Below, in pieces: positions 10,601-20,400 of a stretch of 64,000 bases of DNA. The position numbers and the translations under genes were made by a program. The first letter of the stretch is position 1. Each line of letters opens with the position of its first letter. Origin of the DNA: Bradyrhizobium nitroreducens (lineage in GTDB: Bacteria > Pseudomonadota > Alphaproteobacteria > Rhizobiales > Xanthobacteraceae). Below the pieces are notes generated by a model, which saw only the letters and a list, made by a program, of their open reading frames with translations, was not told the origin of the DNA and made no database searches. Location: NCBI RefSeq assembly GCF_002776695.1, contig NZ_LFJC01000003.1:1752354-1816353 (forward strand). Reading direction: 5' to 3'.

Positions 10601-10877
10601 TCTGAATCGACAGGCCATTGAGCGTCTGCGCCTCGATGTTCTTGATCCCGCTGACATTGGCGCTGATCGAATATTGGCTGTACGTGCTGACGCGCTGTTC
10701 CATCTCGGGCGTCGAGAGGCCGGTATAGCTCCAGATGACCGTGACGACGGGGATGCGAATCTCCGGAAAGATATCCGTCGGCATCGACCAGACCGCGATG
10801 CCGCCGAGAAACAGGACCAGCGCCGCAAGCACATAGAACGTGTGCGGAAAGCGGAGCGCAAAGCGGACAATTCCCAT
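7695..10877 (-). CDS. RND efflux pump inner-membrane transporter
   Basis: 1060 residues, the normal size for an HAE-type RND pump. It begins with the family-typical segment leading into the first helix, then PTDIFPEIRIPVV. The proton-relay helix reads LAVGILVDDSTVTIEN with paired Asp. Periplasmic porter and docking domains sit between the two sets of helices. The substrate cannot be read from sequence. It is the first gene of a three-gene operon with the adaptor and the lipoprotein, and lies 144 bases downstream of the rpoH-like gene on the same strand. No outer-membrane channel gene is adjacent. Confidence 0.92.
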   Translation of the reverse strand: MGIVRFALRFPHTFYVLAALVLFLGGIAVWSMPTDIFPEIRIPVVTVIWSYTGLSTPEMEQRVSTYSQYSISANVSGIKNIEAQTLNGLSIQKIYFQPDVNLDLAISQIVSATNAIRALMPPGIQPPVIVQFNASSVPVLQLSLESDKLNEQQLYDFGIYRIRQQLAPVPGVTLPTPAGGKYRQIMVDIDPNKLLARGLTPLDIVNAVNTQNLTLPTGTAKIGDTQYTVRTNATPASVKDLNMIPVKFANGATILLRDVAQVRDGSQVQQNIVREDGHRSVLLSVIKNGNASTLAVVNGVKQALKSIRASAPAGLKITELFDQSVFVTHSVDGVLREGAIAAGLTALMILVFLGSWRSTLVVLISIPLAMLSSLIVLHFLGETLNTMTLGGLALAVGILVDDSTVTIENTHRLWTEEGMPLSEATLHGAAEIAVPTLVSTLAISCVFTSVVFLEGPAKYLFTPLGLAVVFAMLASYALSRTLTPITIGLLLKSERRHGLGESPSGMFSRASAAFERGFERARDGYSALLTTVLRRRSIVPAVAALVLVLGAVIFVYVGRDFYPLIDGGQIQLHVRAPAGTRIERTEAIFQAVEDKIREVIPDRDRGLIVDNIGLPARPYNLAFTDGSTIGVNDGTILVSLKEGHRPTADYVKKLRQVLPAAFPEDVFYFQSADIVTQILNFGLPAQIDVRTVGYGANNLSVAKELQKSLAAIPGIVDAHLQQEVDAPAFYADIDRTRAAQLGLNASTVATNINVSLSSSAQVSPNFWTDPASGIPYYLAVQTPEYRANSLNALENTPVSASMAASGQTVPGLLSNVATFKRGTVPTNLNQANVQPVFDVYASVQGRDLGSVSVDIDKVTSTLQKQLQPGSSIQVLGQIQSMRQSFRDLGIGLLFAAILVYLLMVVNYQNFGDPFVVILALPATLCGIVTMLFITGTTLNVPSLMGAIMAVGVASANSILLVTFARDAQLNGHSAFEAALSAGRTRMRPVLMTAAAMIVGMIPMAIGGPGEEQNAALARAVIGGLLFATPTTLLIVPYLFAWLRKGNDGKPHHGVFEEQPE

Positions 10878-11021
10878 GATGACGACTGCCTGGAGCAGGT
10901 TGCGCGAGATCTCTGGGGCAAGTGGCGATCGATGCGCTGCGCTGCAAATGAAAACGAGTTCAGATATCCCGACGTCAGTGCGGACGAACAGCCGCTCGAT
11001 TCATCGCGGTGTCTTGGCTGT

Positions 11022-12023
11022 TCAGGGCGCGACAAGCAGCTCGGGCCGCGAACGCAGGACCCGGCCGGTACGGTTGCCCGGCGTCAGGGACCGCGATGCA
11101 CTCCGCTGCCGTCCGCGAGCGAGCGCGGGATCCTGCGTGGCACGGATCGCGGCCTGCTTCACCTTCGCAAACGCGCGGATCTCGATCTGGCGGACGCGTT
11201 CGCTGGAGATCGAAAGCTCGCGCGCGAGTTGATCGAGAGTCGGGGGACACTCCGCCAATCGCCTTGCCTCGAGCACCCTCCGCTCGCGCCTCGTGAGGCC
11301 ATTCAGCGCAATGCGCAGGGCGTCGGTCCGACGTTCCATCTGATCCTGATCGACGAGGATGGTCTCGGCGTCACTCGCCTCGTCGACCAGCAGGGCCTCC
11401 CACTCAGTGCCTTGCTCGTCCCCACCAACCCGCGCGTTCAGCGACAGGTCGCCATGCAGGCGTCTATCCATTTCGATCACCTCACGCGCCGAAACTTCAA
11501 GGTTGCTCGCGATTGCCTCGGCCACATCAGGCGTAAGCCTCTCCATCCCGCCCCTGTTGGCTTTTCTCATTTCGCCGCGAAGCCGGAAAAACAGCTTCTT
11601 CTGGGCAGAAGTCGTTCCGATCTTGACCAGCGACCAGGAGCGCAGGAGATATTCGTGAATGGCGGCCTTGATCCACCATGTCGCATAGGTGGAAAATCGC
11701 GAGTTTCTGTCCGGCTCGAACCGGGCCGCGGCGATCACCAGCCCGAGATTGGCCTCGGCCATGAGATCGGCGAACAGCATGCCGTATCCCTTGTAGCTTC
11801 GCGCGACCTTTGCTGCGAGCCGGAAGTGGCTGGTCACGAGCGCGTTCGCGGCCTCGCCGTCCCTCCTCTCCTGCCAGCGACGCGCGAGCTCCTGCTCCTG
11901 CTCGCGTTCGAGCAGCTCGTACCGGCCAATGATCGCGGAATATGGATTGAACACACCGGCCGTCGTCTGCCGGCCCGACACGTGCATATTGATCTTGCTC
12001 GAACTCGCGTGGCGCGTTGACAT
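11022..12023 (-). CDS. rpoH: RNA polymerase sigma-32 factor (RpoH family)
   Basis: 333 residues. Region 2 is clear (LFADLMAEANLGLVIAAARF, then FSTYATWWIKAAIHEYLL), and the RpoH-box signature QKKLFFRLR follows. Region 4 ends with a helix-turn-helix (LDQLARELSISSERVRQIE). RpoH factors direct heat-shock and envelope-stress transcription; Bradyrhizobium carries several paralogs. AGGAG precedes the ATG. The 40-residue C-terminal tail after region 4 is basic and longer than in E. coli RpoH. It lies between a two-component system and an RND operon on the same strand, suggesting an envelope-stress role, which is inference. Confidence 0.9.
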   Translation of the reverse strand: MSTRHASSSKINMHVSGRQTTAGVFNPYSAIIGRYELLEREQEQELARRWQERRDGEAANALVTSHFRLAAKVARSYKGYGMLFADLMAEANLGLVIAAARFEPDRNSRFSTYATWWIKAAIHEYLLRSWSLVKIGTTSAQKKLFFRLRGEMRKANRGGMERLTPDVAEAIASNLEVSAREVIEMDRRLHGDLSLNARVGGDEQGTEWEALLVDEASDAETILVDQDQMERRTDALRIALNGLTRRERRVLEARRLAECPPTLDQLARELSISSERVRQIEIRAFAKVKQAAIRATQDPALARGRQRSASRSLTPGNRTGRVLRSRPELLVAP

Positions 12024-12169
12024 GCTGTGCTCCTGATTTCTGACCGTCGAACGGACAGTAAGAGGCCTCCGAATGCCGGCACCAGTAAATTGGACTTAAC
12101 AAGCCTGAATTTGCTTTCAGAGATCGAGGCACGATTTCCGTTTCGCACGCATCCCGGTTGGCTCGGCAG

Positions 12170-13594
12170 TCACATCGACGCGAGGCTGGCGTGAAGCACG
12201 CGACCGGTTTCAGATGCGGTGGCTTCTCGTGGCGCCTCGCCCTTCTCGGCGAATATCTCCACCCGTCCGCCGGGTGCCGGGCAGATGGTCAGGCAGAAGC
12301 CGTGCAGCTTGACGATGGCAGCAACGAGGCTCAGTCCCAGTCCCACTCCCGGCGTGTTGCGCATCTTGTCGGAGCGATAGAATCGACGCAGCACGGCCTC
12401 TCGCTCCCACTCGCCGATGCCGGGTCCGGTATCGCTCACGCGCACGAGCACGGCCCTGTCGTCCGACACCAGCTCGAGCGTCACCGTTCCGCCCGCGGGA
12501 GTGAACTTGACGGCATTGTCCACGAGATTGGCAATCGCTTCGAACAGCAGGTCCCGATCGCCCCGCACCTGCACTTTGCGGTCGATCTCGACGTCGATCT
12601 CGATATCCTTGTCTTCGGCGATGGGTTCGTAGACGTCGCATACTTGTCGCAGTATCTCGTCGAGCGCGACGTCACCGAAACCGGCCTTACGGCTGCTGCT
12701 CTCGATTTCGGCCAGGCGCAGCAGCGCAGTCACGATTGCGAGCGATTGGTCGATTCCGACCATCGCCTTTTCCACGATGTCCTGAAGATCCTCCAACGTG
12801 GCGGCGTGCGTGCGCCCGCGCTCCAGCGCCAGGCGGACCCGCGTGAGCGGCGTCCTGAGATCGTGAGCGATATCGTTGCCGACGCCGGCCAGAGCGTTGA
12901 TCGTGGTCTCCATCTCGTCGAGCATGCCGTTGACGATAGTGGCCAGCCGCGCGAACGGATCGTCCGCATTGCTCTTTGGCAGCCGCTCGCGGAGATCGCC
13001 GGCCACGATACGCTGAACCGTCTCGTTCACCTGCTCTACACGTCTCTGGGCGCGGACGCTCAGCCAGGCCCCGGCCAGCAGGCAGAGGCAGAACGCCGGC
13101 AGCAGCCCCAGCACCAGCGCCTGCCCGACGACGCTCGATATCTCGCCCGTCTCGTCGACGTTCCTCCCAAGCACGAGGATATGGCCATTGCTCAGCCGCC
13201 TGGCGCCGGCCTTGACAACGGCATCGCGAACCGCCGACGACCCGACCTGGGCGAGCCGGACGCTCCGGACCCGCCCGCCGAGATCGAGATGCGGCGGCAA
13301 TCGTTCGATGTTGCCGGCGAGCCGGGTCCCCGCCGCATCGAACAGGCCTGCATATTGCACGCCCCTGGAGTCCTGCTTGAGATGATCGTAAATCGCGTCA
13401 TTCAGGCGACCGGGCGGCAGCTCGGCCATGAAGTTGAGCTGGGTTGCGATCATGCGGTCGGATCGCACGACAAGGTAGTCGTCGATCTTCCAGTAGATGA
13501 AGGCGAACAGTCCCGCGACGAACAGCGCCAATGCGGCCGCCGCGGCGGCCGCCCAGAGGAACGTATTCGAACGAATGAACTCAACCTGTCGCAT
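12170..13594 (-). CDS. Membrane sensor histidine kinase
   Basis: 474 residues. One transmembrane helix spans about 12-35 and another about 157-180, bounding a periplasmic sensor of about 120 residues. HAMP follows to about 235. HisKA carries HDLRTPL with the phospho-accepting His near 244. The HATPase domain shows N and G boxes (LVDNAVKFTPAGG; DTGPGIG). It starts 15 bases after the response-regulator stop, so the two are one operon and partners. The sensed signal is not apparent. Confidence 0.9.
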   Translation of the reverse strand: MRQVEFIRSNTFLWAAAAAAALALFVAGLFAFIYWKIDDYLVVRSDRMIATQLNFMAELPPGRLNDAIYDHLKQDSRGVQYAGLFDAAGTRLAGNIERLPPHLDLGGRVRSVRLAQVGSSAVRDAVVKAGARRLSNGHILVLGRNVDETGEISSVVGQALVLGLLPAFCLCLLAGAWLSVRAQRRVEQVNETVQRIVAGDLRERLPKSNADDPFARLATIVNGMLDEMETTINALAGVGNDIAHDLRTPLTRVRLALERGRTHAATLEDLQDIVEKAMVGIDQSLAIVTALLRLAEIESSSRKAGFGDVALDEILRQVCDVYEPIAEDKDIEIDVEIDRKVQVRGDRDLLFEAIANLVDNAVKFTPAGGTVTLELVSDDRAVLVRVSDTGPGIGEWEREAVLRRFYRSDKMRNTPGVGLGLSLVAAIVKLHGFCLTICPAPGGRVEIFAEKGEAPREATASETGRVLHASLASM

Positions 13595-13609
13595 TGATCC
13601 GCCGACCTG

Positions 13610-14287
13610 TCAGCGAACCCGCAGGACGAATCCCGAGCCGCGAACGTTGTGGATGAGTTGCGTCTCACCGGGGCCGTCGACCTTATGGCGGAGACGGCCC
13701 ATATGCACGTCGATGAGATTGGTGGTCGCCGGGACGAACTTGTAGTTCCAGACCTCCTCGAGCAGCATCGCGCGCGTCAGCAGCTGATCGCTCCGGCGCA
13801 TCATGTATTCGAGCAGGCGGAATTCGCGCGGCAACAGATCGATCTCGCGCTCGCCGCGCCGCGCCGTGCGCTCGATGAGGTCGAGTTCGAGCGGCCCGGC
13901 ATGCAGCGTGGTCTCTCGGCTGTCGGTCGGACGGCGCAACAGCGCCTCCACCCGCGCGACGAGCTCGATCAGTGCGAACGGCTTGGTGAGATAATCGTCT
14001 CCGCCGGCGCGCAATCCGCGCACCCTGTCATCGACTGCGCCGAGCGCGCTCAGCACCAGCACTGGCGTTCTGACCTGGTCCTTGCGCAAGGCCTCGATCA
14101 CGGTGAGTCCGTCCATTCCAGGCAGCATGCGGTCGACGATCAGAGCGTCGGGAGACGATTCGCGCGCACAGTCGAGTCCCCCGATGCCGTCGGGCGCCCA
14201 CCGCACTTCGAAGCCGCGCTCCGTAAGCTCGGACACGATCACGTCGGCGGTCTCGGCGTCGTCCTCGATCAGGAGAATTTGCGTCAT
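13610..14287 (-). CDS. OmpR/PhoB-type response regulator
   Basis: 225 residues from the MTQILLIEDD start. The receiver domain has the acidic pair near 9-10, the phosphorylation Asp near 52 (LIVDRMLPG) and the conserved Lys in YLTKPF. The C-terminal winged helix reads RLLEYMMRRSDQLLTRAMLL then VHMGRLRHK. A start at 14359 is an alternative: GGAAGG lies 8 bases before it, and it begins two bases after the stop of an upstream small ORF. That would add 24 residues. I kept the family-typical start. Confidence 0.88.
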   Translation of the reverse strand: MTQILLIEDDAETADVIVSELTERGFEVRWAPDGIGGLDCARESSPDALIVDRMLPGMDGLTVIEALRKDQVRTPVLVLSALGAVDDRVRGLRAGGDDYLTKPFALIELVARVEALLRRPTDSRETTLHAGPLELDLIERTARRGEREIDLLPREFRLLEYMMRRSDQLLTRAMLLEEVWNYKFVPATTNLIDVHMGRLRHKVDGPGETQLIHNVRGSGFVLRVR

Positions 14288-14361
14288 TGTATTGGCCCAA
14301 CGCGCTGCGAGACGTTGACGCTTGTGGCGAAGCACGGGTTCGCTGGTGCGCGCCGACATGT

Positions 14362-14538
14362 TCAATGCCTTCCCGGCCGGAACACGCGGAGCAGCACCGT
14401 CATGCGATGCGCCACAGGCTCGTAATCCAGATAATCCCCCGCGAGATCGAACTCCATTAAATAGCGTGTCAGGGAATCCGGACGCCCCGCCGCCGGCAAG
14501 GTCGCGCGGGCGATCGAACGTGCCGTCGCAATCATCAT
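14362..14538 (-). CDS. Small ORF coupled to the response regulator
   Basis: A 58-codon ORF beginning ATGATGATT, preceded by GGAGATGAGAG. It encodes MMIATARSIARAT... and ends ...LLRVFRPGRH, with an acidic centre (MEFDLAGDYLDYEP). The stop is two bases before the upstream alternative start (14359) of the response regulator, and the GGAAGG for that start lies inside it. This suggests translational coupling. I do not recognise a family; it may be a leader peptide or a small regulator. Confidence 0.4.
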   Translation of the reverse strand: MMIATARSIARATLPAAGRPDSLTRYLMEFDLAGDYLDYEPVAHRMTVLLRVFRPGRH

Positions 14539-14767
14539 CTCTCATCTCCATGCGGCACCACACCCGGATATATGTGCTTTGTGAGCCCGGCGTTACGCGC
14601 CGGCATCGCGAACATTGCCAATTTGCACGATCGTGCTTGTCGGCAAGGCCGCGATCACGGGCCGTTGAAGGCGAGTGAGCCATTTGTGCGTTTCGTTCGC
14701 GCCGGACCGTCCGCACCTCATATGCAGGCCGGCCTGGACTGCCTGCTGTTACATAAGGAGAATCCCA

Positions 14768-15019
14768 ATGACCACTCTCAAGCTGTTGTCGACCGGACTG
14801 ATCGCGGTCGCGATGCTCGGCGGACCTGTCGCGGCGCATACGAGCCATGCCGTCGCGCGATCGTCCGCCATGCAAGCCAATTCGGTCGCATCGGAGGGGC
14901 TCGTCTACCAGGGCGGCCGCGTCTGCGTTCCCGCGCCGCGGGTCGGCGCGTTCGCGACGGCACCGTGGACCGGCGACAACGTTCCCTGTGAGCCGGGCAC
15001 CGCCGGTCTCCAGTTCTGA
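14768..15019 (+). CDS. Small exported protein with two cysteines
   Basis: 83 residues. A signal peptide (MTTLKLLSTGLIAVAMLGG, cleaved near VAA) is followed by a short mature part with VCVPAPRVGAF and VPCEPG, so a disulfide between the two Cys is likely. AAGGAG lies about 8 bases before the ATG. It is divergent from the two-component operon. No family recognised. Confidence 0.6.
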   Translation: MTTLKLLSTGLIAVAMLGGPVAAHTSHAVARSSAMQANSVASEGLVYQGGRVCVPAPRVGAFATAPWTGDNVPCEPGTAGLQF

Positions 15020-15070
15020 TGACAACGCGGTCGGCCGGGCACCTCGCCGGCCCGCAGCCGTTCAACGATG

Positions 15071-15097
15071 CAGGCGGGCCGGTCTCGGGCCCGCCTG
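15071..15097 (+). terminator. Perfect 10-bp hairpin downstream of the 14.8-kb gene
   Basis: CAGGCGGGCC and GGCCCGCCTG form a perfect 10-bp stem with a 7-base loop, starting 52 bases after the stop at 15019. No U-run follows, so termination strength is uncertain. Confidence 0.4.
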
Positions 15098-15286
15098 TCG
15101 CCATGAGGAACACGCCTGCCTTTGTCCGGATCATTTGCTGATGCGCCGCCCTCCGCGCCTGACATCGAATTCAGTGGGATTGTCGCGCGGGCTCTCCAAC
15201 TCTCCTCACGATGGCGCTTGCCGACGGCACAACGCTGCAGCGATGGCAATCGGCCGGCCGGCATACGGACACGAAAGGAGTCTCCC

Positions 15287-15655
15287 ATGAAAGCGGTATT
15301 GACGATCCTGGCAACGGTGGCGCTTGCCTCAGCGCTGACGGTTGGAACGGCTGAGGCACATGGCGGTGGCGGCGGCCACGGCGGGTTTGGTGGTGGCGGC
15401 TTCGGCGGCGGACACGCGGGCTTTGGCGGCGGCGCGCATTTCGGCGGCATGGGACATGCCGGCAGATTTGGCGACGGAGCCCGGTTCGGTGGCGAACGCC
15501 TTGGCTTCGGCGGCCACGCCGGTGGCCTGCGCCAGCACGCGTTTCGTCGCTATGGCGGCGTCGGGACCGGATATGGTTTCTATGGCGTCTATCCGGATTG
15601 CCATGACTGGTATGAGCTGCATCCGGCCCAACCGCGCCCCCTGAGCTGCGGGTAG
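15287..15655 (+). CDS. Exported glycine-rich protein
   Basis: 122 residues with a signal peptide (MKAVLTILATVALASALTVG, cleaved near AEA). The next 70 residues are Gly/His/Phe-rich repeats (HGGFGGGGFGGGHAGFGGG), followed by a Tyr-rich C-terminus with YGFYGVYPDCHDWYELHP. AAAGGAG sits close to the ATG. Such proteins are common in rhizobia and probably coat or associate with the envelope; the His content could bind metal. Function is unknown. Confidence 0.65.
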   Translation: MKAVLTILATVALASALTVGTAEAHGGGGGHGGFGGGGFGGGHAGFGGGAHFGGMGHAGRFGDGARFGGERLGFGGHAGGLRQHAFRRYGGVGTGYGFYGVYPDCHDWYELHPAQPRPLSCG

Positions 15656-16023
15656 GCCCGCGTGCATAGTGCCGATCGGCCTGGACACAAAAAGGCGCAG
15701 TGCCAGCCGATCGCACATGCTGTCGATGTTCCGCCCTCGCTCTAGGCGATCTCTCCGCCCTCTTAAGCCAAAGGGCGCTGCGAGGCCATGGGTGGAGCCC
15801 TCATGAGAAGGCTCCGCCGGTGCGGGCCAGCTTGTCGAACACCATAACCCTGCGAGCCAGATCTTGTCGGTTGCGTCGGTCAAAGCGAGATCGGCTGTCC
15901 ACGACGCCCGCTGCGGAACCTCGCCCTCGTGCGTTTTCACTGCGGCACGTGCATTCCGGAAATACCGGCGCTCCCGCAACTTTCTATCTTCCTGCGAAGA
16001 TCAGTTTCAGCCGGAGAACGCAG
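15656..16023. other. Intergenic stretch, no gene recognised
   Basis: About 370 bases between the glycine-rich protein and a tiny ORF before the second RND operon. An open plus-strand frame covers part of it but shows no start signal or family resemblance. Confidence 0.4.
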
Positions 16024-16152
16024 ATGCGCGCACAACTCCATCCGGAACCCAGCGCCTCCTCGCACTTGGCCCTGCGCACCGTTGCAGTCGCCGTTCTCCT
16101 TGCATCCCTGATGATCGAGACTGCATGGCCGACGTCCTCCGGACAAGCGTAG
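16024..16152 (+). CDS. Possible 42-residue membrane or exported peptide
   Basis: A short ORF starting MRAQLHPEP, preceded by GGAGAACGCAG. It contains one hydrophobic stretch (TVAVAVLLASLMIETAW) that could be a membrane segment or signal peptide. It precedes the adaptor gene by 84 bases on the same strand. Evidence is limited to the ribosome-binding site and the hydrophobic core. Confidence 0.3.
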   Translation: MRAQLHPEPSASSHLALRTVAVAVLLASLMIETAWPTSSGQA

Positions 16153-16236
16153 CTGCGCCGGCCCCGGACCGAGTGCACCAATCAACACCGATCCGGCCGG
16201 TACGCCGAAGCCAGGCTTCGAAAAGGAAACATATCA

Positions 16237-17412
16237 GTGAAACGATTTGCCATCGCCGCGCTTGCCACCCTCGTCGTCGCTTCGCTGGCAGGCGGCGCCA
16301 TCCTCTATCTCAAGCGATTGTCTCCGGCCGAGGCTGCAATGCCGGTGTCCGAGGCCGCCGTGCCGGTCGTCGCGAGTGCCGTAAGTGGAAAGGATGTTCC
16401 GATCTATCTGCACGGCATCGGCACGGTAGCCGCCTACAACACTGACGTTGTGCGCAGCCAGATCCAGGGCCAGCTGATCAGGATCACGTTCAAGGAAGGG
16501 CAGACCGTCAAGGCCGGCGATCTGCTGGCGGAGATCGATCCCCGTCCCTATCAGGCACAGATCGAGCAGTTCACGGCCAACCGCGCGCGCGATCAGGCCC
16601 AACTCACAAATGCCGAAGCCAATCTGTCGCGGGACACCCAGCTCGGAGACAAGGGCTATGCGACGCCGCAACTGGTCGACACGCAGAAGGCGCAGGTCGC
16701 GCAATTGCAAGCAGCCGTCCAGGCGGACCAGGCCCAGATCGATCAGGCCAATGTCCAGCTCAGCTATACCCGGCTGACCTCGGCCATTTCCGGCATCACC
16801 GGTGTCCGGCAAGTCGACATCGGCAACGTGATTCATCCGACCGATCCGAATGGCCTCGTCGTGGTCACCCAGATCGAGCCGATCTCGCTGCTGTTCACGT
16901 TGCCGCAAGCTGATCTGACCGCCATCCAGGACCGGATGGCGAAAGGGCCCATGAAAGTCATCGCCTACAGCCAGGACAACGGGATGAAGCTGGATGAAGG
17001 CGACCTGCTGCTCGTCGACAACGAGATCGCGGGTACCACGGGCACCATTCAGCTCAAGGCCACATTTCCCAATCATCAGCACCGGTTGTGGCCGGGACAG
17101 CTGGTGAATGCGCGTCTTCTGCTGGAGACGCGCAAGGACGCCATCAGCATCGCCGGCTCGGCCGTGCAGCAGGGCCAGAGCGGCACGTATGTCTATGTCG
17201 TGAAGCCGGACCAGACTGCTGAATTGCGGACCATTCACGTCGCCCAGATCACCGACGGGCAGGCGCTTGTCGATCAAGGCCTCAAACCGGGTGAGGTCGT
17301 CGTGATAGACGGCCAGTACCGTCTCAAGGAGGGCAGCCGCGTCAAGCAACTGCATGGCAAGGCCGCGCAGGAAGCCGACCTGCAAAGCGCGGTGCAGGAC
17401 GCCATCCCATGA
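16237..17412 (+). CDS. RND efflux periplasmic adaptor, MdtA-like
   Basis: 391 residues from a GTG start preceded by AAAAGGAAA. An N-terminal membrane anchor or signal is followed by the lipoyl-type segment (GQLIRITFKEGQTVKAGDLL), an alpha-hairpin (AQIEQFTANRARDQAQL) and the beta-barrel with GNVIHPTDPNGLVVVTQIEP, which resembles MdtA. It couples the following RND pump to an outer-membrane channel. The stop overlaps the pump ATG (ATGA), indicating one operon. This pair is distinct from the 6.4-10.9 kb system. Confidence 0.88.
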   Translation: MKRFAIAALATLVVASLAGGAILYLKRLSPAEAAMPVSEAAVPVVASAVSGKDVPIYLHGIGTVAAYNTDVVRSQIQGQLIRITFKEGQTVKAGDLLAEIDPRPYQAQIEQFTANRARDQAQLTNAEANLSRDTQLGDKGYATPQLVDTQKAQVAQLQAAVQADQAQIDQANVQLSYTRLTSAISGITGVRQVDIGNVIHPTDPNGLVVVTQIEPISLLFTLPQADLTAIQDRMAKGPMKVIAYSQDNGMKLDEGDLLLVDNEIAGTTGTIQLKATFPNHQHRLWPGQLVNARLLLETRKDAISIAGSAVQQGQSGTYVYVVKPDQTAELRTIHVAQITDGQALVDQGLKPGEVVVIDGQYRLKEGSRVKQLHGKAAQEADLQSAVQDAIP

Positions 17413-20400
17413 ACCTCTCCGCACCCTTCATCCTGCGCCCGATCGCGACCGCTCTGCTCATGGCAGGGCTGCTGCTGTGCGGACTTGCGACCTATCCGCT
17501 GCTGCCGGTCGGAGCGCTGCCGAACGTCAATTACCCGACCATCCAGATCTCAGCTCAATTGCCCGGAGCCGATCCGCAGACCGTCGCGTCCTCGATAGCC
17601 ACGCCGCTGGAACAGCAGTTGAGCCAGATTCCCGGCATCACCCAGCTCACCTCCTCCAGCGCGCTCGGCGTAGCGCAACTCACGGTGCAGTTCGAGTTGT
17701 CGCGCACCGTCGACAGCGCGGCCACCGACGTGCTCGCGGCGATCAATGCCGCAAGCCCCTTTCTTCCGCCGAACATCCCCTACCCGCCGACGATCAGGAA
17801 AGTGAATCCAGCCGAGACGCCGATCATGCTGATCGCACTGTCTTCGGATTCGCTGCCACTGACGACGGTCGATGCCTACGCCGAAAACATCCTGCTGCCG
17901 AAGATTTCGCAAATCCCGGGCGTGGGTCTCGTCGGAATCGGTGGGCAGCAAAAGCCTGCCATCCGCATCCGGGTCAACCCGCAGGCGCTGGCCGCACGCG
18001 GCATCAGCCTAGAGGACGTCCGCAGCGTGATCTCTGCGGCCAATGTCGATCAGCCCAAGGGCACGCTCAACAGCCCGCGTGTCACCTACACGCTCAACAC
18101 CAACGACCAGCTGCTCAAGCCGTCGGCCTATGAAGATCTCGTCATCGCTTACCGCAATGGCTCGCCGGTGCGCATTCGCGATATCGGCTATGCCATCGAC
18201 GCGTCCGAAAACGACCTGTTGGCGGGCTGGTATGACAGGCAGCCCGCGATCATCCTGGCGGTGCAGCGGGTGCCCGGCGCCAATGTCATCGAGACCGTTG
18301 ACCGCATCAAAGCATTGCTGCCGACGCTGCAGGCTTCCGTGCCGCCGGCAGTCAAGGTGGCAATCGCCGCCGACCGCACCCAAACCATCCGCGCTTCCGT
18401 CGAGGACGTCCAGTTCACGCTGATGCTGACGGTAGCGCTGGTGGTGATGGTCATCTTCGTTTTCTTGCGCAACTTCTGGGCCACGGTCATTCCAGCGGTC
18501 ACCGTCCCATTGTCGCTGGTCGGCACATTCGCAGTGCTCTATGGGCTCGGCTACAGCCTCGATAACCTGTCTTTGATGGCGCTTTCGATCGCGGTCGGGT
18601 TCGTGGTCGACGACGCCGTGGTGGTGATCGAGAATATCGTGCGTCACCTCGAGGAGGGCATGACGCCGATGCAAGCAGCGCTGAAGGGCTCGGAGGAAAT
18701 CGGCTTCACCATCGTTTCCATCACGCTGTCTCTGATCGCGGTATTCATTCCGCTGTTCCTGATGGGCGGTTACGTCGGAAAGCTATTCCAGGAGTTTGCC
18801 ATCACCATTACGGCCTCGCTGCTGCTGTCGCTGGTGATATCACTGACATTGACCCCGATGATGTGCGCGCGCCTGCTCAAGGACGAATCGCGCAAGAAGC
18901 ACAACCGGATCTATCTCGCGTTCGAACGCGGCTTCGACGCCCTGCTCGCGCTGTATGCACGTGGCCTGCGGATCGTGCTGCGTCACCGCTCCGCCACGCT
19001 GATGGTGATGCTCGGCACCATCGCACTGACCGGCTACCTCTACGTGATCATCCCGAAGGGATTTTTCCCGCAGCAGGACACCGGCCAGATCGTGGGCATC
19101 ACCGAGGCCTCGCAGGACATCTCGTTCCCGGCGATGTCCGAGCGCCAGCAAGCGCTGGTCAATGTGCTGCTGCAGGATGCAGCGATCCAGTCCGTAGCGA
19201 GCTATATCGGCCCGGGTGGCCCAACGGCGACCCTCAACCAGGGGCGTGTCTTCGTCATCCTGAAACCCAAACCGGAACGAAAGGCGAGCGCGGACGAGAT
19301 CATCAATCGGCTCAAGCCGAAGCTCGCCCGTATCCAGGGCATCACCCTCTACATGCAGGCGGCGCAGGACATCACCATCGGCGCGAGGCTGTCGAAGACA
19401 CAGTATCAATTCACGCTGACGGACGCCGATTCCAACGAGCTGACTCACTGGGCAAACATCTTCCTGGAACGGATCCGCAAGATCGACGGCGTCACCGATG
19501 TTGCCAGCGACGAGGCCAATGCCGGCCCGAAACTGGACGTCACAGTCGATCGCGAGGTCGCTTCGAGCTTCGGCGTCCTGCCCTCGACGATCGACAACAC
19601 GCTCGACGACGCCTACGGCCAGCGCATCGTCTCCACCATGTTCACCTCGTTGAACCAGTATCACGTGATTCTGGAGGTCGATCCGCGCTTCCAGTACGGC
19701 CCGGACGCACTGAAGGACATCTACGTGAATTCATCGAGCGGCAAGCAGGTCCCCTTGAGTGACCTCGTCCACACTGCGATCAGGCCGGCGCCGATTCTGA
19801 TCAACCACCAGAGCATGTTTCCGTCCGTTACGATCTCGTTCAATCTCAGGCCCCGCGTGGCCCTGGGCGATGCGGTAGCCGCGATCCAGAAGATGGAGAA
19901 GGACACCGGCAAGCCGGCGTCGCTCGCGACCTCGTTCCAGGGCAACGCGCAGGCCTTCCAATCTTCGTTGAAGGGGACGCCGCTCTTGATCGGGCTCGCA
20001 CTGGTCGTGATCTACATCATCCTCGGCGTGCTCTATGAGAGCCTGATCCACCCCATCACGATTCTGTCGACCCTGCCGTCGGCCGGCATCGGCGCGCTAT
20101 TGCTTCTGATGGCCGCGCATATGGACCTCAGCGTGATCGCCATCATCGGCATCATCCTCCTGATTGGCATCGTCAAGAAGAACGGCATCATGCTGGTGGA
20201 TTTCGCGCTCGAAGTGCAACGACAACGTGGCCTGAGCCCTGCGGATGCAATCTACCAGGCCTGCACGCTGCGCTTCCGGCCGATCCTCATGACGACGATG
20301 GCTGCCCTGCTCGGCGGCGTACCGTTGATGATCGGCACCGGCGCCGGATCGGAGCTGCGCCAGCCACTCGGCTATACCATCGTCGGCGGCCTCATGCTGT

